A DNA stretch of 14,799 nucleotides, from the NCBI GenBank assembly GCA_021793945.1, contig JAJYRT010000036.1, forward strand, positions 1 through 14,799, written 5' to 3'. Origin of the DNA: Thermoplasmata archaeon (GTDB taxonomy: Archaea > Thermoplasmatota > Thermoplasmata > Thermoplasmatales > Thermoplasmataceae). Shown piece after piece: positions 6,395-13,360 of this stretch (position 1 is the first letter of the stretch; every line of letters starts with the position of its first letter). A model generated the notes under the pieces. The model saw only the letters and a list, made by a program, of their open reading frames with translations, was not told where the DNA came from and did not search any database. Both the position numbers and the translations under genes were made by a program.

Positions 6395-7039
6395 TCAGGA
6401 AACTGTCTCTGGCGTGGTTTCAGGGGCGGGTTCCGGTGGAGATTCTGTTGCTGTTCCAGTGCCAAGAACCTCAGACTTCCTGATCTCTATTTTCTTAATA
6501 GGGTAAATGTCCTTAGCCGCATCGACTATCTCATTTGCAATGTCTTCGCCTATTATATACCTGGAAAGGTCCTGGAAATTCATCGTGTTGGTCTTTTCAT
6601 GAAGGAAATCCTCGGTGACTTTCCTGATTGCAGCTCTCTTTGAGCTTGTAAGCTTGCCGTCAGTCACGACAACAATCTTCGCTGCCATCGTGAAGCCATC
6701 GGTCGTCTTGATATTTGTAATAATATCTATCCTCTCTTTCCTTCTCCTTACCATTCTCCTGATGTAATCGTCACTAATGCTGTGCCCGAGAAACATAGTT
6801 TCGCACTTGGTTCCCTGGCAGGACACGACCCTGAATATGATCTTTGCGCCTGATTTCTTGAAGTTACCGGTAAAATCCGAAACAGGAACTTCTATGTTCC
6901 TTCCAATCATGTCATTCTCCCCGTTAGCAGGGGTAAGCGTTAGCTCCTTGCCGCCCAGGTAACTGGGAGCGACAAGAGTGTACCATGATTTCTCTTTCCA
7001 CTTGTCCTTTCCCTTCTTTTGACCCTTTTCCGTTGCCAT
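6395..7039 (-). CDS. rps3ae: Small-subunit ribosomal protein S3Ae
   Basis: A 214-residue protein with the hallmarks of archaeal/eukaryotic S3Ae (eS1). It has a Lys-rich N-terminus (about residues 4-17), then WYTLVAPS at about 19-26, a central GRNIEVPVSDFTG stretch, DDYIRRMVRRRKERID in the middle, and a C-terminal KKIEIRKSEVLG segment. It binds the 30S platform near the mRNA exit. The last 25 or so residues are a low-complexity Pro/Thr/Glu tail of the kind that varies among archaea. The start is fixed by GAGGG at 7045-7049 on the coding strand, 5 bases before the ATG. The tRNA-Met gene follows after 8 bases. The identity is secure and is a main reason to call this window archaeal. Confidence 0.95.
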   Translation of the reverse strand: MATEKGQKKGKDKWKEKSWYTLVAPSYLGGKELTLTPANGENDMIGRNIEVPVSDFTGNFKKSGAKIIFRVVSCQGTKCETMFLGHSISDDYIRRMVRRRKERIDIITNIKTTDGFTMAAKIVVVTDGKLTSSKRAAIRKVTEDFLHEKTNTMNFQDLSRYIIGEDIANEIVDAAKDIYPIKKIEIRKSEVLGTGTATESPPEPAPETTPETVS

Positions 7040-7095
7040 TAAATCCCTCTAAACTCCATCAATATGAAGCGTAACAGCCACCTAATAGTGAAACT

Positions 7096-7105
7096 GAATT
7101 AAACC
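7096..7105 (-). promoter_or_regulatory. TATA-like box of the S3Ae-tRNA-Met transcript
   Basis: GGTTTAATTC on the minus strand lies about 57-66 bases before the S3Ae ATG. A start about 25 bases downstream leaves a leader of some 35 bases that includes the GAGGG ribosome-binding site. Confidence 0.4.
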
Positions 7106-7211
7106 TTTCTGTTTTAAGGTTGCGGATGTGTGGGAAGGGGGCTCTTGCAGCCCATTACTATCCCGCCATTCTGTCCGTGGCCATTATCACCAAGCTTCAA
7201 CTTCATGGTTG

Positions 7212-7245
7212 TGCAGGATATGGGAATACGGTTATCCTGCAGGAT
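7212..7245. repeat. Inverted repeats with TGCAGGAT half-sites upstream of the exporter pair
   Basis: TGCAGGATA (7212-7220) is complementary to TATCCTGCA (7233-7241), giving a 9-bp stem with a 12-base loop. The second arm is itself part of the 12-base palindrome ATCCTGCAGGAT (7234-7245). The half-site therefore occurs three times within 34 bases. The arrangement suits either operators for a dimeric repressor or alternative RNA hairpins. Confidence 0.55.
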
Positions 7246-7264
7246 TATTCATGGCATACAACAA

Positions 7265-7286
7265 TTCCCTGCTTTCCTGCAGGGAA
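7265..7286. repeat. 8-bp hairpin upstream of the exporter pair
   Basis: TTCCCTGC (7265-7272) pairs perfectly with GCAGGGAA (7279-7286) around a 6-base loop. The 3' arm includes part of the palindrome CCTGCAGG (7276-7283), which shares the core CTGCAG with the repeats at 7234-7245. A TATA-like stretch follows at 7297-7310. Confidence 0.5.
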
Positions 7287-7296
7287 AAGCCGAAAG

Positions 7297-7310
7297 AAAT
7301 TTTAGATATA
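7297..7310 (+). promoter_or_regulatory. Candidate TATA box for the heterodimeric ABC exporter genes
   Basis: AAATTTTAGATATA resembles an archaeal TATA element. A start near 7333 would leave a leader of about 40-60 bases. The inverted repeats would then lie just upstream as regulator sites. An alternative box, GAAATTTA at 7362-7369, is about 25 bases before ATG7391 and would give a leaderless mRNA. Confidence 0.3.
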
Positions 7311-7390
7311 GCCCGATACCGAATAGCTCAGAGACCAGGCGTGAATTGCCGGACTCCAGGGGAAATTTAGCAGTGTCCTCCAACCTGTTC

Positions 7391-9121
7391 ATGAAAATAT
7401 TGTGGGTATTCGATCCTCTAATATTCAGTTTCAAATACATCTCAAGGAAGAAATGGGCCCTTTATGCCGTCATTATAGCGGCCATAATATCAACAATAGC
7501 AAGGCTGTACGTACCGATCCTCATAGGAGATTCGGTTACATCCATAGAAAGCCTCGACCTTCACGGGCTGGAGAACTTTGCAATACTCATAGTTGTGGTT
7601 ACAGTCATTTCCGCGGCATTTCAGTTCATAGTGAACTATGGTTCACAGTTCATCGGCCAGACCTACTCCTTCAACCTGAGAAATAATGTATTCAACCATC
7701 TGGTCAGGAAGAGTTTCTCATTCTTTGAGGGCCAGACTACAGGAGACCTGCTTTCGAGAACCACAATGGACATCGAGGCCTCAAGGAATTTCATCACTTC
7801 AACTCTATCCCAGCTTATTCCCACAATCTTCATGATCCTGTTCGGCCTTTATTTCCTCCTGACCATAAACGGGGTTTACGCTGCCGTTTTCATCCTGTCC
7901 GTGCCCCTGATGGTATACATCGGGATGATGTTCCAGCGAAAGCAAAGGCTTCACTGGAGAAGCATCAGGGGCTACTATGGGCGCTTGAATGAGGAATTGC
8001 AGGAGAACATAATAGGCCAGAGGACCATCCGCGGTTTCTCTGGAGAAGACTGGGAGATATCGAAGTTCAGGAACACCACAGGCAGCTATTACCAGGAATA
8101 TGTACAGGTGGCCAGGCTGAGGGGGCTTTATAACAATCTGCTGCCACTGGTAATGGGAGCTGCGGCAACGATAATATTGATTTACGGTGGATACTCATCC
8201 CTGATCTCCGGTGCGGCTGTCGGCCCACTTGTTGCGGCAATAAACATACTTACTCTGGTCAGCCCTTCGGTGAGCTCTATCGGCAGGCTAATAGTCTTCT
8301 CTGAAAATGCAAGAGCAGGAATACAGAGAATAAATGACGTAATTTCCGAAGAGTACGTCGAAATTGCGGACAGGGGCAGCAGTGCATCTGTATCATCCGA
8401 TCTTGAGTTCGAAAACGTTTCATTCTCAAGAGGGAACAGGATAATACTGGATTCCGTGAGCTTCTCCATTTCAAGCGGGGAATTCGTGGGCATTACGGGA
8501 AAGACTGCTGCTGGAAAAAGCACACTTGTGAACCTTATGTTGCGGTTCTATGATCCGGACTCTGGGTCAATAAGGATCGGCGGGGTAGATATCAAGGGCA
8601 TGCCACTCACCGTACTGCGGCGCATAATTTCCATTGTTCCGCAGGAAATCACCCTCCTGTCCGGCACAATCAGGGAAAACATTGCATATGGGTCTCCCGG
8701 TGCATCAATGGACGACGTAAGATACGCCGCTGCCATTTCCAACATCTCCTCATTCATAGAAGGCCTTCACGATGGGTACGACACTCTTGTCGGAGAACGC
8801 GGGATAACGCTTTCCGGAGGGCAGAAACAGAGAATTGCTGTTGCGAGAGCAATACTTGGGAAACCTCAGGTGCTTATACTGGACGACTCAACCTCGAGCG
8901 TCGACCCGGAGACGGAACTGGAAATGTTCAGGATGATAAAGAACCGCCTTGGGGGAATGACGGTGATAAATGTTACCCACAGGCATTCTGCAATGAAATA
9001 TGCGGATCGCGTGTTAAAGCTTGATCATGGCACCATCATGCTTCTGCACGGTGAAACAAGTACGCAGGATGCAGGGAGAGGACCCAGGATTCCAGGCGAG
9101 GAAGGTGATCCAGCTGCCTGA
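7391..9121 (+). CDS. Heterodimeric ABC exporter, half with degenerate catalytic residue
   Basis: A half-transporter of 576 residues with six transmembrane helices (about residues 10-310) fused to an ATPase domain. Motifs are Walker A GKTAAGKS 370-377, intact signature LSGGQ 474-478, Walker B LDDS with D498, and D499 where the catalytic glutamate belongs, then VTHRHS. Asp at that place is the mark of the degenerate half in TM287/288- and BmrCD-type heterodimers. The second gene supplies the canonical glutamate. These exporters push drugs, peptides or lipids outward. The frame is open from 7130. ATG7391 matches the usual N-terminus. GTG7373, with AGGGG about 10 bases upstream, is a real alternative and would add 6 residues. 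The 3' end overlaps the next gene by 53 bases. Confidence 0.9.
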   Translation: MKILWVFDPLIFSFKYISRKKWALYAVIIAAIISTIARLYVPILIGDSVTSIESLDLHGLENFAILIVVVTVISAAFQFIVNYGSQFIGQTYSFNLRNNVFNHLVRKSFSFFEGQTTGDLLSRTTMDIEASRNFITSTLSQLIPTIFMILFGLYFLLTINGVYAAVFILSVPLMVYIGMMFQRKQRLHWRSIRGYYGRLNEELQENIIGQRTIRGFSGEDWEISKFRNTTGSYYQEYVQVARLRGLYNNLLPLVMGAAATIILIYGGYSSLISGAAVGPLVAAINILTLVSPSVSSIGRLIVFSENARAGIQRINDVISEEYVEIADRGSSASVSSDLEFENVSFSRGNRIILDSVSFSISSGEFVGITGKTAAGKSTLVNLMLRFYDPDSGSIRIGGVDIKGMPLTVLRRIISIVPQEITLLSGTIRENIAYGSPGASMDDVRYAAAISNISSFIEGLHDGYDTLVGERGITLSGGQKQRIAVARAILGKPQVLILDDSTSSVDPETELEMFRMIKNRLGGMTVINVTHRHSAMKYADRVLKLDHGTIMLLHGETSTQDAGRGPRIPGEEGDPAA

Positions 9122-10886
9122 ACTGCAGACATACGACGAAACCGAGGACCGGTATTTCGGGAAAATAGATACCAGGGGCAGCCTGGCCAGGCTCATCCGG
9201 GATATGTTGTCATTCAGGAAGGACAGCAGGCAGGTGATCCTGACGGTCTTTGTAACTGCGGTAGCAGGGACACTCTATCCCCTGTCGCTCGGGCTTGCCA
9301 TCAACAGCGTACTGTCCCGGAACTCAACAGGGCTGGTATTCTATGGGCTCCTATTCCTGCTTCTCTATATTGTTCAGTTCTTTTCAAACAGGATAAGGAC
9401 CATTTCCTCGACAAGAGTCGCTCAATCAACAATAAAATCGCTGAGGGACAGGGCACTTGCAAATCTTCAGGGAGTGCCCTTGAGGTTCTTCGGGAATGTT
9501 AAGACAGGTTACCTGATCAGCAGGATCACCAACGACGGAGAGGCCCTGAGTGAGTTCCTCACATTCCAGGTTCCGCAGGTCATTTCCGGAATTTCCACTG
9601 TTATAGTTTCCATTTCCATAATGGTCTATCTTGATTGGAGGCTGACCCTGTATGCCCTGATCGCAATTCCACTGCTGATAGGGTTCACCTTTGCAATTCA
9701 GCCCAGGGTCAGGAGAAATTACCTTGGCACGAGGCGGACCATAGCAGCCATTACCGGCAACCTCAGCGAGAACATAAACGCAATCAGGCTCATCAAGTCT
9801 TTCGGTGCGGAGGCCAGGACGGCAGAACAGTTCAGCAAACTTAACGGGAACAACTACAGGTCTAACATGAAAGCCCAGAGGCTCTCCTCGATCTACGGCT
9901 CCATTATCCGGGTTATTGAAGCCGCGGGCATAACGATCGTGATCATAGCGGGAGGAATACAACTTGTGTCCGGTCTCGTGACAATTGGGATAATGGTGGC
10001 GTTTGTTGTGTACCTGCAGGAGTTTTTTGATCCGGTTGTGCAGCTTTCGCAGACCTACACGTCATACCAATCTGCAATGGTTGGCGTCGGGAGGATCTAT
10101 GCCATAATAGACACAGAGAGAGAAAGGACTGATTTTAGGGGAGGCACCAGTGCAGAATTCGACAGATCAATAGTCTTTGAGGATGTGTCCTTCTCCTATG
10201 GTGATGAGAAAGCACTTGACTCAATAAGCGTGGCTATCCCGAAGGGATCAAGGATAGGAATCGTGGGTCACACCGGAGCTGGAAAGACAACGCTGAGCAA
10301 CATAATCATGAAGTTCTTCGATGCCACGGGTGGTTCTGTGTCCATCGATGGAGTGGACCTGAGGTCAATAGAGACCTCGTCATACAGAAAGCTCATAGCC
10401 CCAGTGCTGCAGGAACAGTTTCTGTTCAGGGGGTCCATTTACGAGAACGTGATATTCAGCAGGCCTGACATATCGCGGGAGACTGTCGACAGGCTTTCCG
10501 TTTCCTTTGGCCTTGACACAATTTTTTCCGGACTGGATCACGGACTGGATACAGGCATTGGGGAAATGGGGCGGAACCTGTCGGAGGGACAGAGGCAGGC
10601 CGTCTCAATTATGAGGGCGCTGGTACGTGAACCGGAAATTCTTGTCATGGATGAGCCGACTTCACAGATTGACCCGGAGTCGGAGAAGGTCATCATGGCC
10701 GCACTTTCAAAATATCTCGCCGGCAGGACGCTTATTCTGATCACGCACAGGTTCAGCATGATCTCCCTTGTTGACAACATAATAGTTCTGGACCACGGAC
10801 GGAAGGTGGAGGAGGGAAAGCTAGTGGACCTGCTTAAATCAGGTGGGACATTCGCCAAGCTCTACGGCATCCAGACAGAGGGATAG
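9069..10886 (+). CDS. Heterodimeric ABC exporter, half with canonical catalytic residue
   Basis: The partner half-transporter, 605 residues. A hydrophilic N-terminal extension of about 55 residues is followed by six transmembrane helices and an ATPase domain. Motifs are Walker A GHTGAGKT 400-407, Walker B VMDEP with D528 and catalytic E529, and ITHRFS. The signature is LSEGQ at 504-508, with Glu in place of the second-position Gly. The two halves fit exactly. This Walker A/B plus the partner LSGGQ makes the active ATP site. The partner Walker A/B plus this altered LSEGQ makes the degenerate site. The start is uncertain: ATG9069 is used here. ATG9021 would overlap the first gene by 101 bases, and GTG9105 by 17. 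The gene is followed directly by a terminator-like hairpin. Confidence 0.9.
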   Translation: MQGEDPGFQARKVIQLPELQTYDETEDRYFGKIDTRGSLARLIRDMLSFRKDSRQVILTVFVTAVAGTLYPLSLGLAINSVLSRNSTGLVFYGLLFLLLYIVQFFSNRIRTISSTRVAQSTIKSLRDRALANLQGVPLRFFGNVKTGYLISRITNDGEALSEFLTFQVPQVISGISTVIVSISIMVYLDWRLTLYALIAIPLLIGFTFAIQPRVRRNYLGTRRTIAAITGNLSENINAIRLIKSFGAEARTAEQFSKLNGNNYRSNMKAQRLSSIYGSIIRVIEAAGITIVIIAGGIQLVSGLVTIGIMVAFVVYLQEFFDPVVQLSQTYTSYQSAMVGVGRIYAIIDTERERTDFRGGTSAEFDRSIVFEDVSFSYGDEKALDSISVAIPKGSRIGIVGHTGAGKTTLSNIIMKFFDATGGSVSIDGVDLRSIETSSYRKLIAPVLQEQFLFRGSIYENVIFSRPDISRETVDRLSVSFGLDTIFSGLDHGLDTGIGEMGRNLSEGQRQAVSIMRALVREPEILVMDEPTSQIDPESEKVIMAALSKYLAGRTLILITHRFSMISLVDNIIVLDHGRKVEEGKLVDLLKSGGTFAKLYGIQTEG

Positions 10887-10888
10887 CG

Positions 10889-10911
10889 GCTAGAGTATTC
10901 TAGCGCTTTTT
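10889..10911 (+). terminator. Intrinsic-type terminator of the ABC exporter operon
   Basis: GCTAGA (10889-10894) and TCTAGC (10899-10904) form a perfect 6-bp stem with loop GTAT, followed by GC and T5 (10907-10911). It begins 2 bases after the exporter stop. It lies almost wholly within the last codons of the convergent cyclophilin gene. Confidence 0.55.
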
Positions 10912-11345
10912 ATAAAAATCTTGTTCTGTGGCCTGTCGTTTCTGTCCGTCTTGGCCTTGCTGATTGCGTCAACAACCTCCATACCGTTGGTCACTTTCCC
11001 GAAGACGGGGTGCTTTTTGTCCAGGTAATTATTATTGACAAGATTGATGAAAAACTGGCTCCCTCCAGTGTTGGGGCCAGCATTTGCCATGGATATTGTA
11101 CCGCGGTCGTTCCTGTTGTCCCTGCTGAATTCGTCCTTTATATTATAGCCTGGTCCGCCCATCCCTGTGCCGGTTGGATCGCCGCCCTGTATCATGAAGT
11201 CAGGTATGACGCGGTGGAATACAGTTCCGTCGTAGAACTTCTTCTCAACCAGCTTCCGGAAGTTTCCTGCAGTAACGGGCATGGTTTCATCAAAAAGAGC
11301 TATCTCAATATTTCCAACATTGGTTTCAAGCAATACGGTAGACAT
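10890..11345 (-). CDS. Cyclophilin-type peptidyl-prolyl cis-trans isomerase
   Basis: A compact cytoplasmic cyclophilin of 151 residues, a single domain with no signal peptide, which speeds proline isomerisation during folding. The catalytic core FHRVIPDFMIQGGDP contains the key arginine R45, F50 and Q53. GTISMANAGPNTGGSQFFI follows at about 82-100, and HPVFGKV at about 112-118. The residue matching the cyclosporin-binding Trp of human CypA is Tyr (NNYLDKKHPVFG), as in many prokaryotic members. The gene is convergent with the ABC exporter, and only 3 bases separate the two stops. Its promoter region carries a palindrome at 11357-11374. Confidence 0.92.
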   Translation of the reverse strand: MSTVLLETNVGNIEIALFDETMPVTAGNFRKLVEKKFYDGTVFHRVIPDFMIQGGDPTGTGMGGPGYNIKDEFSRDNRNDRGTISMANAGPNTGGSQFFINLVNNNYLDKKHPVFGKVTNGMEVVDAISKAKTDRNDRPQNKIFIKSARIL

Positions 11346-11356
11346 TTTATTCTCTC

Positions 11357-11374
11357 AGTGAATAGCAATTCACT
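11357..11374. promoter_or_regulatory. Palindrome at the cyclophilin promoter, possible operator
   Basis: AGTGAAT (11357-11363) and ATTCACT (11368-11374) form a perfect 7-bp inverted repeat with spacer AGCA, 12-29 bases before the cyclophilin ATG. A T/A-rich box lies at about 11375-11387 (AAAAAATTAGATA on the coding strand). The palindrome would thus cover the region just downstream of the TATA box and the likely transcription start. Confidence 0.45.
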
Positions 11375-11416
11375 TATCTAATTTTTTGGATGGCAAATTC
11401 AATAAAAAAGATCGGT

Positions 11417-12052
11417 TCAGGACTGCTTGAAAGAGTCAAGTCTCTTGTAAAGTTCGTCAAGCTTCCCATTGATCTCCTTGATGTTCTCGGATATCCTGGG
11501 TATTGCGGCAGTGTAAAGAGATTCCATGTGGTCCACAATCCTGATCAGGTATTCCAGGCGCGTCTGCAGCACCTCAATGGCAATGGAGAATTCCTGATTT
11601 GGGTTGCCCAGAGGCGAAGATCCATCTGCGGTCTTGGAACTACCCATGCTCTTGAGGGCGTTCTGGGGTATCTCAAAATCGACTGAATGGGGGTATTTTA
11701 TTGCCATGAAATCCGGCAACTTCATCCCCTTCTGCTGGGCAGCAATGCAGTCAGCTTTCTCCAGGTTGACCCATGACCCATTGATGAATATTACTCTCAT
11801 GCTTATGGAATCACAGTTCGGTCCTTCAAAAAGCTTGATTTTCTCCGCCAGCCTGCCCTTTATGTTTGCATAAACGGAAAACGGGTACTTGCTGTGCATT
11901 TTCCAGATTTCATCCTGCAAAGCAAGGAGATTTCTATACCGGTTGATGCCGTCGATCCTGGTCAGCATCCTGTGGTAGTCATCTGTCTCTCGGGTTTCCA
12001 CAGTTGAAATTCCGTAATGAATATAAAGATTTATGTCTGTACATTTTACCAT
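11417..12052 (-). CDS. Unrecognised soluble protein with C-terminal coiled coil
   Basis: A 211-residue protein with no signal peptide and no membrane helix. I do not recognise the family. The N-terminal half is mixed, with Tyr- and Arg-rich stretches (residues 1-60) and a beta-like segment MRVIFINGSWVNLEKADC around residue 90. A Ser/Gly/Pro-rich linker follows (SSKTADGSSPLGNP, about 136-149). The last 55 or so residues are helical with heptad-like Leu and Ile spacing (RLEYLIRIVDHMESLY...ISENIKEINGKLDELYKRLD), a likely coiled coil for oligomerisation. The frame is open to 12121. ATG12052 is preferred because the probable promoter at 12117-12140 lies upstream of it and GTGAG precedes it. It is divergent from the thiolase, sharing the control region. 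Confidence 0.65.
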   Translation of the reverse strand: MVKCTDINLYIHYGISTVETRETDDYHRMLTRIDGINRYRNLLALQDEIWKMHSKYPFSVYANIKGRLAEKIKLFEGPNCDSISMRVIFINGSWVNLEKADCIAAQQKGMKLPDFMAIKYPHSVDFEIPQNALKSMGSSKTADGSSPLGNPNQEFSIAIEVLQTRLEYLIRIVDHMESLYTAAIPRISENIKEINGKLDELYKRLDSFKQS

Positions 12053-12116
12053 ATACTCACGCTGCTGTAAAGCTTGAGATTCAGCAGTTTCATGTTTTTC
12101 ACATGTCTGAAAAGAC

Positions 12117-12140
12117 AACATTTAATGGAATATATTCATT
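12117..12140. promoter_or_regulatory. Shared promoter region between divergent genes
   Basis: The palindrome GAATATATTC (12128-12137) and the neighbouring TTTAATGG form TATA-like boxes readable on both strands. Counting about 25 bases each way gives starts near 12157 (thiolase, a very short leader) and near 12106 (unknown protein). The weaker repeats CATG...CATG and TGCTG...CAGCA lie in 12052-12116. Confidence 0.4.
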
Positions 12141-12149
12141 ACACAAACA

Positions 12150-12153
12150 GAGG
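12150..12153 (+). promoter_or_regulatory. Ribosome-binding site that fixes the thiolase start
   Basis: GAGG followed by 7 bases and ATG12161. It selects this start over upstream in-frame ATGs at 12074 to 12125, which lie before the promoter. Confidence 0.6.
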
Positions 12154-12160
12154 AAATAAT

Positions 12161-13339
12161 ATGGTCAGGGGGAACAGTTCAAAGGAAGTATTTGTGATCG
12201 ACTCAAAGAGGACACCGATGGGAAAGCGCAACGGGAAGCTCAAGAACAAGCATCCGGTGGATCTCCTGGCGGACCTGATGATAAACGTTGTCGGAAAAAA
12301 CAATGTTTACGATTCACTGATCGACGATGTCCTGATAGGCTGCGTAACACAGAATGGCGAACAGTCGACAAATATAGCGAGAAATGCGTGGCTATCTGCA
12401 GGGTTCACAGAGAGTGTTCCTGCTACGACAATAGATCGCCAGTGCGGTTCCAGCCTGCAGGCGGCCACTTTTGCGGCTTACGGAATAATGTCTGGCAACT
12501 ATGACATTGTTCTTTCCGGAGGAGTGGAATCCATGACGCGTATTCCGATGTACAGTAATTTCAAGGATGGCTTTTCCCCGCTTACTTCCAGCCTTAAGGC
12601 AAGATACGGCATGGATAATGGCTGGTTCAGCCAGGCCGTAGGCGCTGAAATGATTGCCCGAGAATGGGGCGTCACCAGGGAGGAAATGGATAGGCTTGGA
12701 GAAAGGAGTCACAGGCTCGCGTTCAAGGCCAGGCCCAGGACAACAAAAGAAATCGTGCCGGTCAAGGTAACTGCAGACGACGGGAAGGAAGTAACTGTCA
12801 GTGAGGACGAAGGCGTAAGGGAAACGGTAGATATTGAAAAAATGGCCAGGTTGCCTCCGGCATTTGAGGGGCTGAAGATGATCACTGCCGGGAACTCAAG
12901 CCAGATATCGGACGGTGCCAGCCTTGCCCTTCTTGCGTCCGGGGCATCGGTGGATGAATTCAATCTCAAACCGAAGGCGCGAATTGTTTCAACAGCTGCT
13001 GTCGGTGTTGACCCGATTAAGATGCTTACAGGCCCAATACCGGTTACGAGAAAGCTTGTTGAAAAGGCAGGAATGAAATTAGACGATATAGACCTCTTCG
13101 AGGTAAACGAAGCCTTTGCTCCTGTAGTGCTTGCCTGGCAGAAGGAATTCCAGGTTCCAATGCAGAAAGTAAATATTCATGGCGGTGCAATCGCCATTGG
13201 CCATCCGCTTGGAGCCACCGGCACAAGAATTCTCGCTACAATGATCAACGCGCTGGAGCATGAGAAGCTCAGCACCGGCCTGATCGCCATATGCGAGGGT
13301 GGCGGAATGGCAAACGGGATGATAGTGGAAAGGTTATGA
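12161..13339 (+). CDS. Thiolase (acetyl-CoA C-acyltransferase/acetyltransferase)
   Basis: A 392-residue cytoplasmic thiolase of the usual length. It either cleaves 3-ketoacyl-CoA with CoA, the last step of beta-oxidation, or condenses two acetyl-CoA. The catalytic set is intact: nucleophile C95 in DRQCGSS, NEAFAP at about 316-321, H348 in GHPLGATGTR, and C378 in CEGGGMANG. The last motif departs mildly from the common C-x-GGG-x-G pattern. No DUF35 partner gene sits beside it, unlike the archaeal mevalonate-type acetoacetyl-CoA thiolase. That, with its neighbour, points to a bacterial-type degradative enzyme. The dehydrogenase for the preceding oxidation step follows after 21 bases on the same strand, so the two probably share an mRNA. 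Confidence 0.92.
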   Translation: MVRGNSSKEVFVIDSKRTPMGKRNGKLKNKHPVDLLADLMINVVGKNNVYDSLIDDVLIGCVTQNGEQSTNIARNAWLSAGFTESVPATTIDRQCGSSLQAATFAAYGIMSGNYDIVLSGGVESMTRIPMYSNFKDGFSPLTSSLKARYGMDNGWFSQAVGAEMIAREWGVTREEMDRLGERSHRLAFKARPRTTKEIVPVKVTADDGKEVTVSEDEGVRETVDIEKMARLPPAFEGLKMITAGNSSQISDGASLALLASGASVDEFNLKPKARIVSTAAVGVDPIKMLTGPIPVTRKLVEKAGMKLDDIDLFEVNEAFAPVVLAWQKEFQVPMQKVNIHGGAIAIGHPLGATGTRILATMINALEHEKLSTGLIAICEGGGMANGMIVERL

Positions 13340-13360
13340 CCTTTCTTTGCATTTCAACTT

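Larger units (their letters stand above)
7126..7370 (+). pseudogene. Possible remnant of a class II amidotransferase gene, two frames
   Basis: This stretch holds two short overlapping frames and no clear gene. The first runs from ATG7126 to TAG at 7303-7305 (59 residues). It starts MCGKGALA and carries KLQLHGCAGYGNTVI about 23 residues on. That recalls the MCGI start and LQHRGxxxAG strand of class II glutamine amidotransferases. The second, from ATG7251 to TAG at 7368-7370, reads protein-like (EKPKEILDIARYRIAQRPG). The two could be one gene broken by a frameshift, or chance frames in a control region, since inverted repeats lie in the same bases. The evidence is weak and by eye only. Confidence 0.2.

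Noticed and set aside
7311..7366. tRNA-like text (ATAGCTCAGAGACCAGGCG) in the exporter leader
   Set aside because: It resembles a D arm only by chance; no acceptor, anticodon or T stem can be formed around it.
7130..7390. In-frame upstream extension of the first exporter half (87 codons)
   Set aside because: The residues are Pro- and Ser-rich with no transporter pattern, and the bases carry inverted repeats and a TATA-like box. ATG7391 or GTG7373 gives the usual length.
9426..9962. 178-codon minus-strand frame within the second exporter half
   Set aside because: It lies fully inside a strongly supported gene, has unusual composition and shows no motif.
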